DNA from: an uncultured Ectothiorhodospiraceae bacterium
Lineage (GTDB): Bacteria > Pseudomonadota > Gammaproteobacteria > Nevskiales > Oceanococcaceae
NCBI GenBank assembly: GCA_937141935.1
Contig: CAKZQS010000046.1
Location: forward strand, 99,181 to 163,180
DNA length: 64,000 nucleotides
Direction of reading: 5' to 3'
Shown: piece by piece, positions 53,450 through 61,529 of the stretch
Position numbering within the stretch: the stretch's first letter is position 1
How the letters are laid out: each line of letters begins with the position of its first letter
Notes under the pieces: model-generated
Database searches by the model: none
What the model was told of the DNA's origin: nothing
Seen by the model: only the letters and a program-made list of their open reading frames with translations
Program-made: the position numbers and the translations under genes

Positions 53450-53819
53450 GTGCGGCACAGGACGTGCCGCACACCTCCCGACCGCCGCGGCAGAACTGCC
53501 GGCGCGCGACGTCGCGAGATAGGGAGTGGTGGAGCGGAGGAGGATCGACGAATTCGCCCGGAGCGAATTCGCGCGCAGCCCGCGCGTCAGCGCGGGTGCG
53601 GCACAGGACGTGCCGCACACCTCCCGACCGCCGCGGCAGTACTGCCAGCGCTAACGGTTACGAGGAAGGAAGTGGTGGAGCGGAGGAGGATCGACGAATT
53701 CGCCCGGAGCGAATTCGAGCGCAGCCCGCGCCTCGGCGCGGGTGCGGCACAGGACGTGCCGCACAACCTCCCGACCGCAGCGGTATACCTGCCGCGCTGA
53801 CGATCAAGAGAGTGTGGAG
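53450..53819 (-). repeat. tRNA-3'-end-containing ~146-bp repeats downstream of tRNA-Ala (rtT-like)
   Basis: Reading on the minus strand after tRNA-Ala, about two and a half copies of a 146-147-bp unit follow. Each full unit carries the last 22 bp of the tRNA gene (copies at 53673-53694 and 53527-53548; the tRNA itself ends at 53820-53841). Each also has three hairpins: CGAATTCGC/GCGAATTCG (53549-53571 and 53695-53717), a CCCGCGC/GCGCGGG stem, and GTGCGGCAC/GTGCCGCAC (53450-53472, 53596-53618, 53742-53764). In the CCCGCGC stem the loop-closing bases differ between copies but still pair. The layout matches the E. coli tyrT rtT repeats, in which each unit holds the 3' end of the tRNA. Function is not known. 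Confidence 0.85.
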
Positions 53820-53895
53820 TGGTGGAGCGGAGGAGGATCGAACTCCCGACCTCCACGTTGCGAACGTGGCGCTCTCCCAGCTGAGCTACCGCCCC
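53820..53895 (-). tRNA. tRNA-Ala (anticodon CGC)
   Basis: A complete 76-nt tRNA with encoded CCA. The acceptor stem GGGGCGG pairs with CCGCTCC, including the G3-U70 wobble that identifies alanine tRNAs. The D arm (GCTCAGCTGGGAGAGC), anticodon stem CCACG/CGTGG with loop TTCGCAA (anticodon CGC, codon GCG) and T arm with TTCGATC loop all fold. GCG is a frequent codon in this DNA. It stands alone on the minus strand, facing addA. Confidence 0.97.
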
Positions 53896-53975
53896 ACGCG
53901 AGGCGGGCATGTTAAGCGCAAGCCCCAGGGTGCGCAAGCTGCGGCGGCGGCCGCGGATCGCGCTAGGCTGTGGCC

Positions 53976-54392
53976 ATGCTTGAGATTACGCCCACCCTCT
54001 CGCTGCCCGAGGAGGAGATCCAGTGGCAAGCCATCCGCGCCCAGGGGGCGGGGGGTCAGAACGTCAACAAGGTCGCCAGCGCGGTGCACCTGCGCTTCGA
54101 CATTGGCGCCTCCTCGCTGCCCGCGCCGATCAAGGAGGCGCTGCTGGCGCGGCGCGACCGGCGCATCAACCGCGAGGGCGTGGTGGTCATCAAGGCGCAG
54201 CGCTCGCGTACGCAGGAGGCCAACCTGGCCGATGCGCGGGCGCGGCTGGCGGCGCTGATCGCCCAGGCCGCTCAGCGCGAGAAGCCGCGCAAGCCCACCA
54301 AGCCCACGCGCGGCTCGGTGCGCCGCCGCCTGCAGGCCAAGACCCAGCGTGGCCGCACCAAGGCGCTGCGCCAGCGGCCGCCGAGCGACTAG
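53976..54392 (+). CDS. arfB: Alternative ribosome-rescue factor / peptidyl-tRNA hydrolase ArfB (YaeJ)
   Basis: A 138-residue release-factor-like protein. With the ATG at 53976 the GGQ motif falls at residues 26-28 (QGAGGQNVNK), exactly as in E. coli YaeJ. An in-frame GTG at 53970 would add two residues. The globular domain is followed by a very basic tail rich in Lys, Arg, Pro and Thr (KPRKPTKPTRGSVRRRLQAK), which in the family threads into the empty mRNA channel of a stalled ribosome. GGQ then hydrolyses the peptidyl-tRNA ester. The gene is monocistronic and divergent from tRNA-Ala. Confidence 0.95.
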   Translation: MLEITPTLSLPEEEIQWQAIRAQGAGGQNVNKVASAVHLRFDIGASSLPAPIKEALLARRDRRINREGVVVIKAQRSRTQEANLADARARLAALIAQAAQREKPRKPTKPTRGSVRRRLQAKTQRGRTKALRQRPPSD

Positions 54393-54441
54393 CCCCTGGG
54401 CCGATGGCTGGCGCGGGCCGGGGCCTGACCAGGGCCAGCGC

Positions 54442-55722
54442 CTAGCGCGGCCCGACCCAGACCGGTGCGGCGAAGGCCAGTGACTCGCCTTCGCTGTCGT
54501 TCACCCGCAGGAAGTAAAAGGCCTCCTGCGCCGCGACGGGCAATTCGGCCCGCAGCCGCGGACCGACGGCCTCGGCGACGACCTCGCCCCCCGCCGTGAT
54601 CAGCTGCAACTGGCCGGCAAACAGGCTGCCGTCGGCCTGGCGGACCTGGGCGCTGTAGGGCACCCGGGCGCCGTCGGCGCATTGCAGCGTGCTGCCCATC
54701 GGCGCGCCGGCCGCGTCGATGTCGATGCGCAGGTCCTGGCCGGACAGCAGCGCATAGGTGCGCCGTGCGAGCCAGGCCTCGCGGAAGGCCGCCGGCGTCA
54801 GGGCGGTGGCCAGGGTCACGGTCTTGGCCTTGCCCGCACTGCCCCAGTCGGTGCCGTGCTCGTCCTCCACGCCCACCGGCGCCAGGCGCCAGCCAGCCTC
54901 CAGCGCCTGCAGGTAATAGCCCGGGTAGGCCACATCGCGACCACCGCCGTTGTACAGCTCCATGGCAAACATGCGCTCGACCGCGGCGGGCACCAGCGCG
55001 AAGTCTTTCCAGTTGCAGCCCGGGTCCGCGGCGTCCAGGCATTTGTCGCCCGGGTGGTTGAAGTGGGCCAGGCCATCCCCGCCGCCGCCCAGCGGCACCG
55101 GGCTGGTCAGGCTGCCGCCCAGCGGCGAGATCTCGGTGGGCGCGCGCGTGAACCAGTCCCAGAAGGTCTCCATCGTCACCGCATAGCCCAGGTCGGTTTT
55201 GGCGTTGGTGATGTTGGTGGAGAAATAGACGTTGATGTGGCCGAATCGGTCCGAGGTCCACTCGAACCCGCGGATGGCCAGGAAGTCGTCGCGGGTGGCC
55301 TGCTGCGTCTGCACGCCGGTGGCCTCCCACTTGGCCAGGGTGTCGTCGCGCAGCCCGCTCAGGCAGGTCAGGAAGCCATCGGGGGTCGAAAAGCAGTCGC
55401 CGCCCACGGCGATGAAGACGCCGTCATCCAGCGTGTCCGAATGCTCGGAGCCGGCCAGAAAATCCAGGCCCTGCATCTGCGCGGCACGGTAGTAGTCGGC
55501 GGGGATGCTGTAGATATCGCCATCGCTGTAGCTGGAGTGTTCATGCATGCCGCCGACGTAGTGCCTGAGCGGCGTCCGCGGCAGCGGCTGCGCGCTGTCG
55601 CAGTCCGCGGCCAGGGCCGCAACCGCGTCGCGGCTGTCGGGGGCATCGGAGCCCCGGCCACCCTGGCAGGCGCTCAGGGTCGCCAGCAGGGCCAGGCTGA
55701 ATAGGCGGAGAGGCAGGGACAT
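54442..55722 (-). CDS. PHP-domain lipoprotein (DUF3604-like)
   Basis: A 426-residue predicted lipoprotein: ATG 55722 gives MSLPLRLFSLALLATLSAC with Cys19 as lipidation site, while a longer upstream frame would bury the signal. The PHP-type metal motifs are visible: GGMHEHSSYSDGD near the start, LAGSEHSD (His/Asp), the central HINVYFS, AHFNHPGDK and, late, GVEDEHGTDW. These fit a two- or three-metal phosphoesterase-like site outside the cytoplasm, as in DUF3604 proteins, whose substrates are unknown. A beta-sandwich of about 100 residues with RVNDSEGESLAFAAPVWV closes the protein. It is transcribed towards arfB and away from the DUF2064 gene. Confidence 0.8.
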   Translation of the reverse strand: MSLPLRLFSLALLATLSACQGGRGSDAPDSRDAVAALAADCDSAQPLPRTPLRHYVGGMHEHSSYSDGDIYSIPADYYRAAQMQGLDFLAGSEHSDTLDDGVFIAVGGDCFSTPDGFLTCLSGLRDDTLAKWEATGVQTQQATRDDFLAIRGFEWTSDRFGHINVYFSTNITNAKTDLGYAVTMETFWDWFTRAPTEISPLGGSLTSPVPLGGGGDGLAHFNHPGDKCLDAADPGCNWKDFALVPAAVERMFAMELYNGGGRDVAYPGYYLQALEAGWRLAPVGVEDEHGTDWGSAGKAKTVTLATALTPAAFREAWLARRTYALLSGQDLRIDIDAAGAPMGSTLQCADGARVPYSAQVRQADGSLFAGQLQLITAGGEVVAEAVGPRLRAELPVAAQEAFYFLRVNDSEGESLAFAAPVWVGPR

Positions 55723-55862
55723 GGGCGGCGCGCGGGCAGCAAGGTGGCCGCAAACTTTATGGCCGTGCGGTTGCAGGCGGATGACAGCGCAGCCTGGGCC
55801 GGCCGGCCGCCGGCGCGCCCGACACGCTAGGCTGGGCGCCCTGCCCCGCACCCCGCCACCCC

Positions 55863-56465
55863 TTGCGCATCGCCATCCTGGCCAAGGCCCCGCAGGCCGG
55901 CCGCTGCAACACGCGTTTGATCCCCCGCCTGGGCGCTGGCGGCGCGGCCCGGCTGCAGGCGCAGCTGTTGCGCCGCGCGGCGCGCAACGCGGCAGCCAGT
56001 GGGCAGCCGGTCACGCTGTGGGTGACCCCGGACCTGCGCCACCCGAGCTTTCTGGCACTGCGCCGTGCCGGGCTGCGCCTGCGCCGGCAGCCCGCCGGCG
56101 ACCTGGGTCGGCGCATGCTGTGGGCCGCACGCGGCGGGGCCACGGTGCTGCTGGGCACGGATGCCCCGGCGCTGGGGGCGGCCCGCATTCGCGCGCTGGC
56201 CGAAGCCACGGCGCCGGCGGCGCTGCACCCGGCCCCGGACGGCGGCTTCGTGGCGCTGCGCCTGCCCCGCGCGCAGCCGCGCCTGTTCGCCGCCGTCGAC
56301 TGGGGCAGCGCGCGCGTGTTGCGCCAGCTGCGGCGCAATGCACGCCGTGTGCCCGGGCCGCTGCAATGGCGCGAGGCCGTGCCGGACCTGGACACGCCGG
56401 CGGATTTTCGGGCGCTGCGCCGCGCCGGCGTGCTGGGGCCGCTGTGCCTGTGGCGGGTCGACTGA
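55863..56465 (+). CDS. DUF2064 (TIGR04282) putative nucleotidyl/glycosyltransferase
   Basis: A 200-residue protein of the DUF2064 family, related to GT-A-fold nucleotide-sugar enzymes. The start TTG at 55863 gives RIAILAKAPQAGRCNTRLIP, the usual lysine- and arginine-bearing opening of the family (AKxPxxGxxKTRL). The central LLGTDAPALGAARI corresponds to the family's GTDCPxL, with Ala in place of Cys. PDGGFVALRL and the WSxxxVL-like block (VDWGSARVLRQL) follow. The last is close to the conserved pattern. Molecular function is unproved; many relatives sit near cofactor or sugar pathways, but here it is alone. Confidence 0.82.
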   Translation: MRIAILAKAPQAGRCNTRLIPRLGAGGAARLQAQLLRRAARNAAASGQPVTLWVTPDLRHPSFLALRRAGLRLRRQPAGDLGRRMLWAARGGATVLLGTDAPALGAARIRALAEATAPAALHPAPDGGFVALRLPRAQPRLFAAVDWGSARVLRQLRRNARRVPGPLQWREAVPDLDTPADFRALRRAGVLGPLCLWRVD

Positions 56466-56628
56466 AGCGACAGCAAGAGGGATGCCAGCCGTGCGCTTTG
56501 GCACCCAAATTGCAGTGCGATTTGTCCATCAAGTATTTCTATGCCGGGCGTCTTGATTTTCGACGGGCGTCCGCAATACTGCGAGGGCATTCAGCCCGAA
56601 TGCCCTGCACTGTGGAGGAATCGCTGGC

Positions 56629-56886
56629 ATGGACGGCAGGACTGACGATTTCGACGATGACGACGACGCCCTCGACCTCGACACCGAAGACGGTGAGGAG
56701 ATCGCGGAACTCAACGCCGGTGCCGACTTCTCGCGCAAGCTGGGCTACGGCCGGCGCGGGCGCGGCCGGCGCAATTGGCAGGACGTCGAGCGGGCCCGCG
56801 AGGAACGCCAGATGCGCCGCCTGCTGAACGCGCAGGACGACTGGTTCGACGAGCTGGACGACCGCCCGCGGCACTCGCGCCGCTAG
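56629..56886 (+). CDS. Small charged protein, PA3496-like (tentative)
   Basis: An 85-residue soluble protein, first half strongly acidic (DDFDDDDDALDLDTEDGEE), middle Gly/Arg-rich (KLGYGRRGRGRRNW), end basic-acidic helical (VERAREERQMRRLLNAQDDWFDELDD). The layout of acidic N-terminus, RR-rich turn and a helix with RRL followed by a D-W-F-D end resembles the PA3496 family of short pseudomonad proteins, which has no firm function. The ATG at 56629 follows TGTGGAGGAAT, which contains a good ribosome binding site (GGAGG). It is separate from neighbours, with a 163-bp upstream gap that contains AT-rich promoter-like sequence. Confidence 0.65.
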   Translation: MDGRTDDFDDDDDALDLDTEDGEEIAELNAGADFSRKLGYGRRGRGRRNWQDVERAREERQMRRLLNAQDDWFDELDDRPRHSRR

Positions 56887-56947
56887 GCCCGGCCGCGCCC
56901 GGCGGCAGGCCGGGCGCGGCGCGGATTGATGCGCTAGGCGACTGGCC

Positions 56948-58792
56948 TTACCAGCCGCACTGGCGCGCGCGGTTGCGCGGCTCCAGCCAGTCGAGCAGCG
57001 GCTGGAAATAGCGGATCACCGCCGCGGCATCCATTTGCGGCGAGCCCGTCAGCAGCGCCAGCGTCTCCGGCCAGGGCCGCGATTGGCCGGCCTCCAGCAA
57101 CGCCCACATCTTCGCCCCGGCCTCCTCCGAGCCGGCAAAGCTGCACTGATGCAACGGCCCCTCGTAGCCCGCGGCATCGCACATCGCGGCATAGAACTGG
57201 AACTGCAGGATGTGGGCGAGGAAATAGCGCATATAGGGCGTGTTGCCCGGGATGTGGTACTTGGCGCCGGCATCGAAATGCAGCTCGCTGCGCGGCACCG
57301 GCGGCGCGATGCCCTGATAGGTCTGGCGCAGATCCCACCAGCCCTGGTTGTAGGACTGCGCATCGATCTCGCCGGAAAACACCTTCCAGCGCCACTTGTC
57401 GACCAGCAGGCCGAAGGGCAGGAAGGCGATCTTGTCCAGCGCCATCTGCATCTGCGTGTTGATGACCGCCTGCTCGGTGGGCCGGCCACCGGCGGGCATC
57501 AGGCCGACGCTGGCCAGGTAATCCGGCGTCATCGACAGCACCATCGTGTCGCCGATGGCCTCGTGGAAGCCGTCGTGGGCGCCGCTCTGGAAGATCACCG
57601 GCTGCTTGTTATAGGCCAGGTCGTAATAGATATGGCCCAGCTCGTGGTAGATGGTGCTGAGGTTGTCGGCATCGGGCTTGATGCACATCTTGATGCGCAC
57701 ATCGCCGGCAAAGTCGATGTCCCAGGCCGAGGCATGGCAGACCACATCGCGGTCGCGCGGCTTGACCAGCATCGACTTGCGGTAGAAGGACTCGGGCAGC
57801 GCGCGCATGCCCAGGTCGGTGTAGAAGCCCTCGGCCTGGCGCACCATCTGCTCGGCGCTGTAGTCCTGGGCCACCAGCGCGCTGGTGACGTCCGGCGCCT
57901 GCGCCTGCGGGTAGGGCGCGACCAGCGGGTAGATGTTGCTCCACTGCTGCGACCACATATTGCCCAGCAGGTGCGCCGGAATCGGCCCGGTAGCCGGCGC
58001 CACCGCATCGCCGTAATGCTCATTGAGCTGGGCGCGCACCTCGCAGTGCAGCGCCTCGTACAGCGGCTCGACCTGCGCCCACAGCCGCTCGACCTCGTCG
58101 GCGAAGGCATCGGCCGGCATGTCGTAGCGCGCCCGCCAGTATTCGCCGGCGTCGGCAAAACCCAGCTCGCGGGCGCCGACGTTCTGCAACTCGACAAAGC
58201 GGCCGTAGTCCTCGCGCATCGGCGGCGACACGGTGCGCCAGCCCAGCCAGGCCTCGCGCAGCGCGTCGGGGTCACGCGAGTGGTCGATGACCTCCTCCAG
58301 ATCACCGAGGTCGCGGCAGCTGTCCTCGCCATCCGGGCAATAGCGGCCGGAGCCGTAGGCGGCCTCCAGGCGGCTGCCCAGCACCGTCAGCTCGCGCAGT
58401 TGCTCGGCATCGGTGGGCACACCGTTGGACAGGCGCAGCAGCCGCAGCTGGCGCGCGCTGGCCGCGTCCAGCGGCAGGCCCTCGTAGCGGCGCGCGGCCA
58501 GGGCCTGCTCGCTGTTCCAGGCCAGGTAGCGCTCGTAGGCCTTGGCGGCCAGCGCCTGGGTGTCCGGCGTGATGTAGGTGGCCTGCACCCAGGCCGCCTG
58601 CGCCGCCTCGCGCGCGATCTCGCGCGCCTGGGCGTCGTATTCGGCCAGGAAGGCCTGCGCCTGCGCGGGCGTCGCCGGGGTGGCGGCGGCCGACTCGGGC
58701 TGCGCCTCGCGATCGCCGAGCAGCGCACAGGCGCTGAGCAGACCCGCGGCGGCGAGCGCCGCCAGCAGCGGGCGTTGCGGGAAGGACATCAT
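56948..58792 (-). CDS. M2-family zinc dipeptidyl carboxypeptidase (ACE-like) lipoprotein
   Basis: A 614-residue peptidase of family M2 (angiotensin-converting-enzyme-like). The start has two adjacent ATG codons (58792 and 58789); the first overlaps the stop of the peptide transporter gene. A signal with LLSAC gives a lipidation Cys at residue 22. The zinc motif HELGH lies near residue 382 (STIYHELGHIYYDLAY), with the third ligand Glu in the later GFHEAIGD segment. Further ACE marks are NVGARELGFADAGEYWRARYDM, the IKMCIKPD strand and the C-terminal SQP-like stretch. Bacterial members remove dipeptides from peptide C-termini in the periplasm. It is coupled to a POT transporter that would import the products. 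Confidence 0.92.
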   Translation of the reverse strand: MMSFPQRPLLAALAAAGLLSACALLGDREAQPESAAATPATPAQAQAFLAEYDAQAREIAREAAQAAWVQATYITPDTQALAAKAYERYLAWNSEQALAARRYEGLPLDAASARQLRLLRLSNGVPTDAEQLRELTVLGSRLEAAYGSGRYCPDGEDSCRDLGDLEEVIDHSRDPDALREAWLGWRTVSPPMREDYGRFVELQNVGARELGFADAGEYWRARYDMPADAFADEVERLWAQVEPLYEALHCEVRAQLNEHYGDAVAPATGPIPAHLLGNMWSQQWSNIYPLVAPYPQAQAPDVTSALVAQDYSAEQMVRQAEGFYTDLGMRALPESFYRKSMLVKPRDRDVVCHASAWDIDFAGDVRIKMCIKPDADNLSTIYHELGHIYYDLAYNKQPVIFQSGAHDGFHEAIGDTMVLSMTPDYLASVGLMPAGGRPTEQAVINTQMQMALDKIAFLPFGLLVDKWRWKVFSGEIDAQSYNQGWWDLRQTYQGIAPPVPRSELHFDAGAKYHIPGNTPYMRYFLAHILQFQFYAAMCDAAGYEGPLHQCSFAGSEEAGAKMWALLEAGQSRPWPETLALLTGSPQMDAAAVIRYFQPLLDWLEPRNRARQCGW

Positions 58793-60336
58793 GGCTTGAT
58801 CTCCGCGGCCTGGGCCCGCGCCTCGGGCTGACCGCTTTCGGGGAACTCGGCGGAGCCGCGCATCCAGGACTTCAGGAAGGGCGTGGCCAGCAGCATCAGC
58901 AGGCCGGCGCCGATGCTCATGTACACCACGCGCATGAACTGGTCGGGCATCGCCTCCGCCCCGGCCACGGTGATGTGGCCGGCCATCAGGCCCGCGATCA
59001 CGTTGCCCAGCGAGGCGCCCATGAACCAGGTGCCCATCATCTGCCCCAGGTAGCGCCGCGGCGCGAGCTTGGTGACGGCCGACAGGCCCACCGGCGACAG
59101 ACACAGCTCGCCGGTGGTGTGGAAGAGATAGGTCAGCAGCAGCCAGGTCGGCGCGGCCAGTTCCCCACCGGCGGCGATGCGCGCGGCATAGACCATGACC
59201 CAGAAGCCCACGCCGAGCTGGATCAGGCCCAGCGCGAACTTGAGCGGCGAGGAGGGATCCATGTTGCGCTGGGCGAGGAACACCCAGAGCCAGGCGAAGA
59301 ACGGCGCCAGCAGGATGATCAGCATCGGGTTGACCGACTGCAGCCAGGAGGCCGGCATCTCCCAGCCGAAGATGTTGCGGTCGGTGTAGCGGTCGGCGAA
59401 GAGGTTCAGAGAGGAGCCGGCCTGGTCAAAGCCCGACCAGAACACCGCGGCCGCGAGGAAGAACACGAAGATCACGCCAACGTGCTTCTTCTCCTGCGTG
59501 CTCAGCCCGCCGAAGATCAGCACCCAGCCAAAGAAGCCCACGGCCAGCGCGATGACCAGCTGCGCCATCCACAGCGCCAGCTGGCCAGCATCCGGCGTCC
59601 ACAGCCCGGTCATCGCGCACACCACCGCCAGCGTCAGCAGCAGCGCGAACACGCCGATGGCCCGCCAGCCGATGCGCTGCACGCGTGCGTCGTGCGCGGC
59701 ATCGCCGGTCGAGGCCGGCGCCATGCCGGCATCGCCCAGGTGCGCCGAACCGGCCCGGTATTGCCACAGGCCGAAGAGCATGCCCACGCCTGCGGCGCCA
59801 AAGCCCCAGTGCCAGCCCACCTTCTCGCCCAGGTAGCCCACGACCAGCTGGCCGAAGAAGGCGCCGAGGTTGATGCCCATGTAAAAGATCGAGAAGGCCG
59901 CATCGCGGCTGGCGCTGCCCTGCGGGTACAACTCGCCGACCATCGTCGACACATTGGGCTTGAGCAGCCCGGTGCCGAGCACGATGAAGATCAGGCCCAG
60001 ATAGAAGGTCTGCTCAAAGGGCAGCGCCATCGTGAAGTGGCCCAGCGTGATGATGATGCCGCCGTACCACACGGCGCTGCGCTGGCCGATCAGCCGGTCG
60101 GCGATCCACCCCCCCGGCAGGCAGGCGAGGTACACGGCGCCGGTGTACATGCCGTAGATCGCGGTGGCCGTCGTGTCCGCCAGCGCCAACCCGCCGCCGT
60201 CGCTGACCGCGGCCGTCAGGGCCAGCACCAGAATCGCGCGCATGCCGTAGTAGCTGGCGCGCTCCCACATCTCGGTGCCAAAGAGCACCATCAGCCCCCG
60301 CGGGTGCTGGGAAAACACGTTGAACATCGAAGCCAT
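58789..60336 (-). CDS. Proton-dependent oligopeptide transporter (POT/PTR2 family)
   Basis: A 515-residue transporter with about 12-14 membrane helices. POT marks are FGTEMWERASYYGMRAIL (the ExxER motif and YYG), LPGGWIADRLIGQR in the first loop, FSIFYMGINLGAFFG (the PTR2 signature), FWSGFDQAGSSLNLFADR and ELCLSPVGLSAVTKLAP. It takes up di- and tripeptides with protons. It overlaps the M2 dipeptidase gene by 4 bp (ATGA) and comes first, so cleavage and uptake of peptides are coupled. The promoter should lie in the 210-bp gap shared with the DegV terminator. A 14-bp tandem duplication (GGCTGGGTCCGGTG twice, 60366-60393) sits in that gap. Confidence 0.93.
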   Translation of the reverse strand: MASMFNVFSQHPRGLMVLFGTEMWERASYYGMRAILVLALTAAVSDGGGLALADTTATAIYGMYTGAVYLACLPGGWIADRLIGQRSAVWYGGIIITLGHFTMALPFEQTFYLGLIFIVLGTGLLKPNVSTMVGELYPQGSASRDAAFSIFYMGINLGAFFGQLVVGYLGEKVGWHWGFGAAGVGMLFGLWQYRAGSAHLGDAGMAPASTGDAAHDARVQRIGWRAIGVFALLLTLAVVCAMTGLWTPDAGQLALWMAQLVIALAVGFFGWVLIFGGLSTQEKKHVGVIFVFFLAAAVFWSGFDQAGSSLNLFADRYTDRNIFGWEMPASWLQSVNPMLIILLAPFFAWLWVFLAQRNMDPSSPLKFALGLIQLGVGFWVMVYAARIAAGGELAAPTWLLLTYLFHTTGELCLSPVGLSAVTKLAPRRYLGQMMGTWFMGASLGNVIAGLMAGHITVAGAEAMPDQFMRVVYMSIGAGLLMLLATPFLKSWMRGSAEFPESGQPEARAQAAEIKP

Positions 60337-60410
60337 GTCTCCTGTCTACCGGTCTGCTGCCGGTTGGCTGGGTCCGGTGGGCTGGGTCCGGTGCTTGGGC
60401 GTCGCAGGCG

Positions 60411-60439
60411 CAAAAACAAAAGGCCGCACGAAGCGGCCC
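60411..60439 (-). terminator. Terminator of the gatB-hslO-degV transcript
   Basis: On the minus strand the hairpin GGCCGC/GCGGCC (60422-60427 and 60433-60438, loop TTCGT) is followed by a T-rich run (AAAAACAAAA at 60412-60421 on the plus strand). It lies about 110 bp after the DegV gene and before the POT gene. Confidence 0.8.
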
Positions 60440-60546
60440 CTTGCCCACGGTGCCCGAAGGCTCCGTCTCTCCCCCAGTGGATTCACACCCCGACCCCGTT
60501 TCAGAGGTTCCCGCCGCGCCTTGCGGCCCGCGGGATGGCGGTCACT

Positions 60547-61473
60547 CTATTGGAATTTCCGGCGTTTGCCTAGTACGCCCGCGCTCAGCGCCCCGGGCCC
60601 CAGATTGACCGCGCCGGGCGGGTTCATCACGCATTCGAGCAGGCGGACGCCGGCCGCTTCGCAGCTGGCCGCCAGCTCGGCATGGCCGGGCAGCGCGCGC
60701 AGTTCCTCCAGCGGGCCGGCATAGGACAGCACGACGAAGGGCGCCTGCAGGCCGCGCTCGACCTGGCGCCGCAGGTGCGCCAGCAGCCGGCCGCAGGCCG
60801 CCTTGTGGCCGCGCACGCGGGCCAGCACCCGGGTGCGGTCGCGGCGGCCCGACAGCACCGGCCGCAGCCCGATCAGGCGGCTGCCCAGCGTGCCCAGGCG
60901 GCCCAGGCTGTGGTCGCCCCGGCGCAGCATGCGGGCGCGCAGAAAGCCCAGATCGCGCGGCACCGCATAGGCCTGCACGGCCTCGCCCAGCCGCTCCAGG
61001 CGCGTGCGCAGCTCGGTGGGTGGCAGGCCGCTGGCAATCAGCCGCGCGGTCTCGGCCGCCAGCACGCCCTGCCCGGCGAAGAAGCTGCCGCTGTTCTGCA
61101 CCCGCAGCGCGAAGGGCCCGCTGCGCCCGGCGGCGTCGCGGCTGGCCCGGTAGTCGGATAGCACCTCGAAGGAGGCGCGGGTGGCGTGGTCATATTGCGC
61201 CGAGCGCGAGCGCGACAGGGTCTGGCAAAACACGAAGTCATAGCGCCGCACCCATTGCCCCAGCGCGCGCTCGACGATGGCCGCCGGCCGGCAGGGCACG
61301 GTTTCCAGGCTGCGCGCCTGGGCCCGCATCGCGCCGGCATAGAAGGCCAGACGGGTGGCCGGGTCCGCCAGGTCCAGCGCCTGCCCGCTGGCGTCGCGCA
61401 CCTGGATCGGCAGCACGTCGATGCCGTGGGCGGCCAGGAACTCGGGCGGCAGGTCGCAGGCGGCATCGACCAC
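60547..61473 (-). CDS. DegV-family fatty-acid-binding protein
   Basis: A 308-residue DegV-type protein as read from the GTG at 61473. That start cuts the first beta strand, because in-frame codons upstream read AAIGLVVDAACDLP, the usual opening. The likely true start is a CTG at 61533, overlapping the hslO stop (CTGA) and adding 20 residues. Core motifs are VVDAACDLPPEFLAAHGIDVLPI, ETVPCRPAAI, a QTLSRSRSA strand-turn (normally SSxxSGTYxSA), VQNSGSFFAGQGVLA and the late LLECVMNPPGAVNLGPGALSAG. The family binds fatty acids at a lipid pocket and in Gram-positives feeds fatty-acid kinase FakA. The usual SSKLSGT binding loop is altered, so ligand binding may differ. Confidence 0.82.
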   Translation of the reverse strand: MVDAACDLPPEFLAAHGIDVLPIQVRDASGQALDLADPATRLAFYAGAMRAQARSLETVPCRPAAIVERALGQWVRRYDFVFCQTLSRSRSAQYDHATRASFEVLSDYRASRDAAGRSGPFALRVQNSGSFFAGQGVLAAETARLIASGLPPTELRTRLERLGEAVQAYAVPRDLGFLRARMLRRGDHSLGRLGTLGSRLIGLRPVLSGRRDRTRVLARVRGHKAACGRLLAHLRRQVERGLQAPFVVLSYAGPLEELRALPGHAELAASCEAAGVRLLECVMNPPGAVNLGPGALSAGVLGKRRKFQ

Positions 61474-61529
61474 CAGGCCGATGGCCGCCGCGGCCGCGCC
61501 CGGGGCCGGCGTGCGGGCGTCGGGCGCGT

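Noticed and set aside
53549..53717. Repeated GAATTC sites that might mean vector or linker contamination
   Set aside because: They lie inside two copies of a longer natural inverted repeat at fixed distance to tRNA-derived segments.
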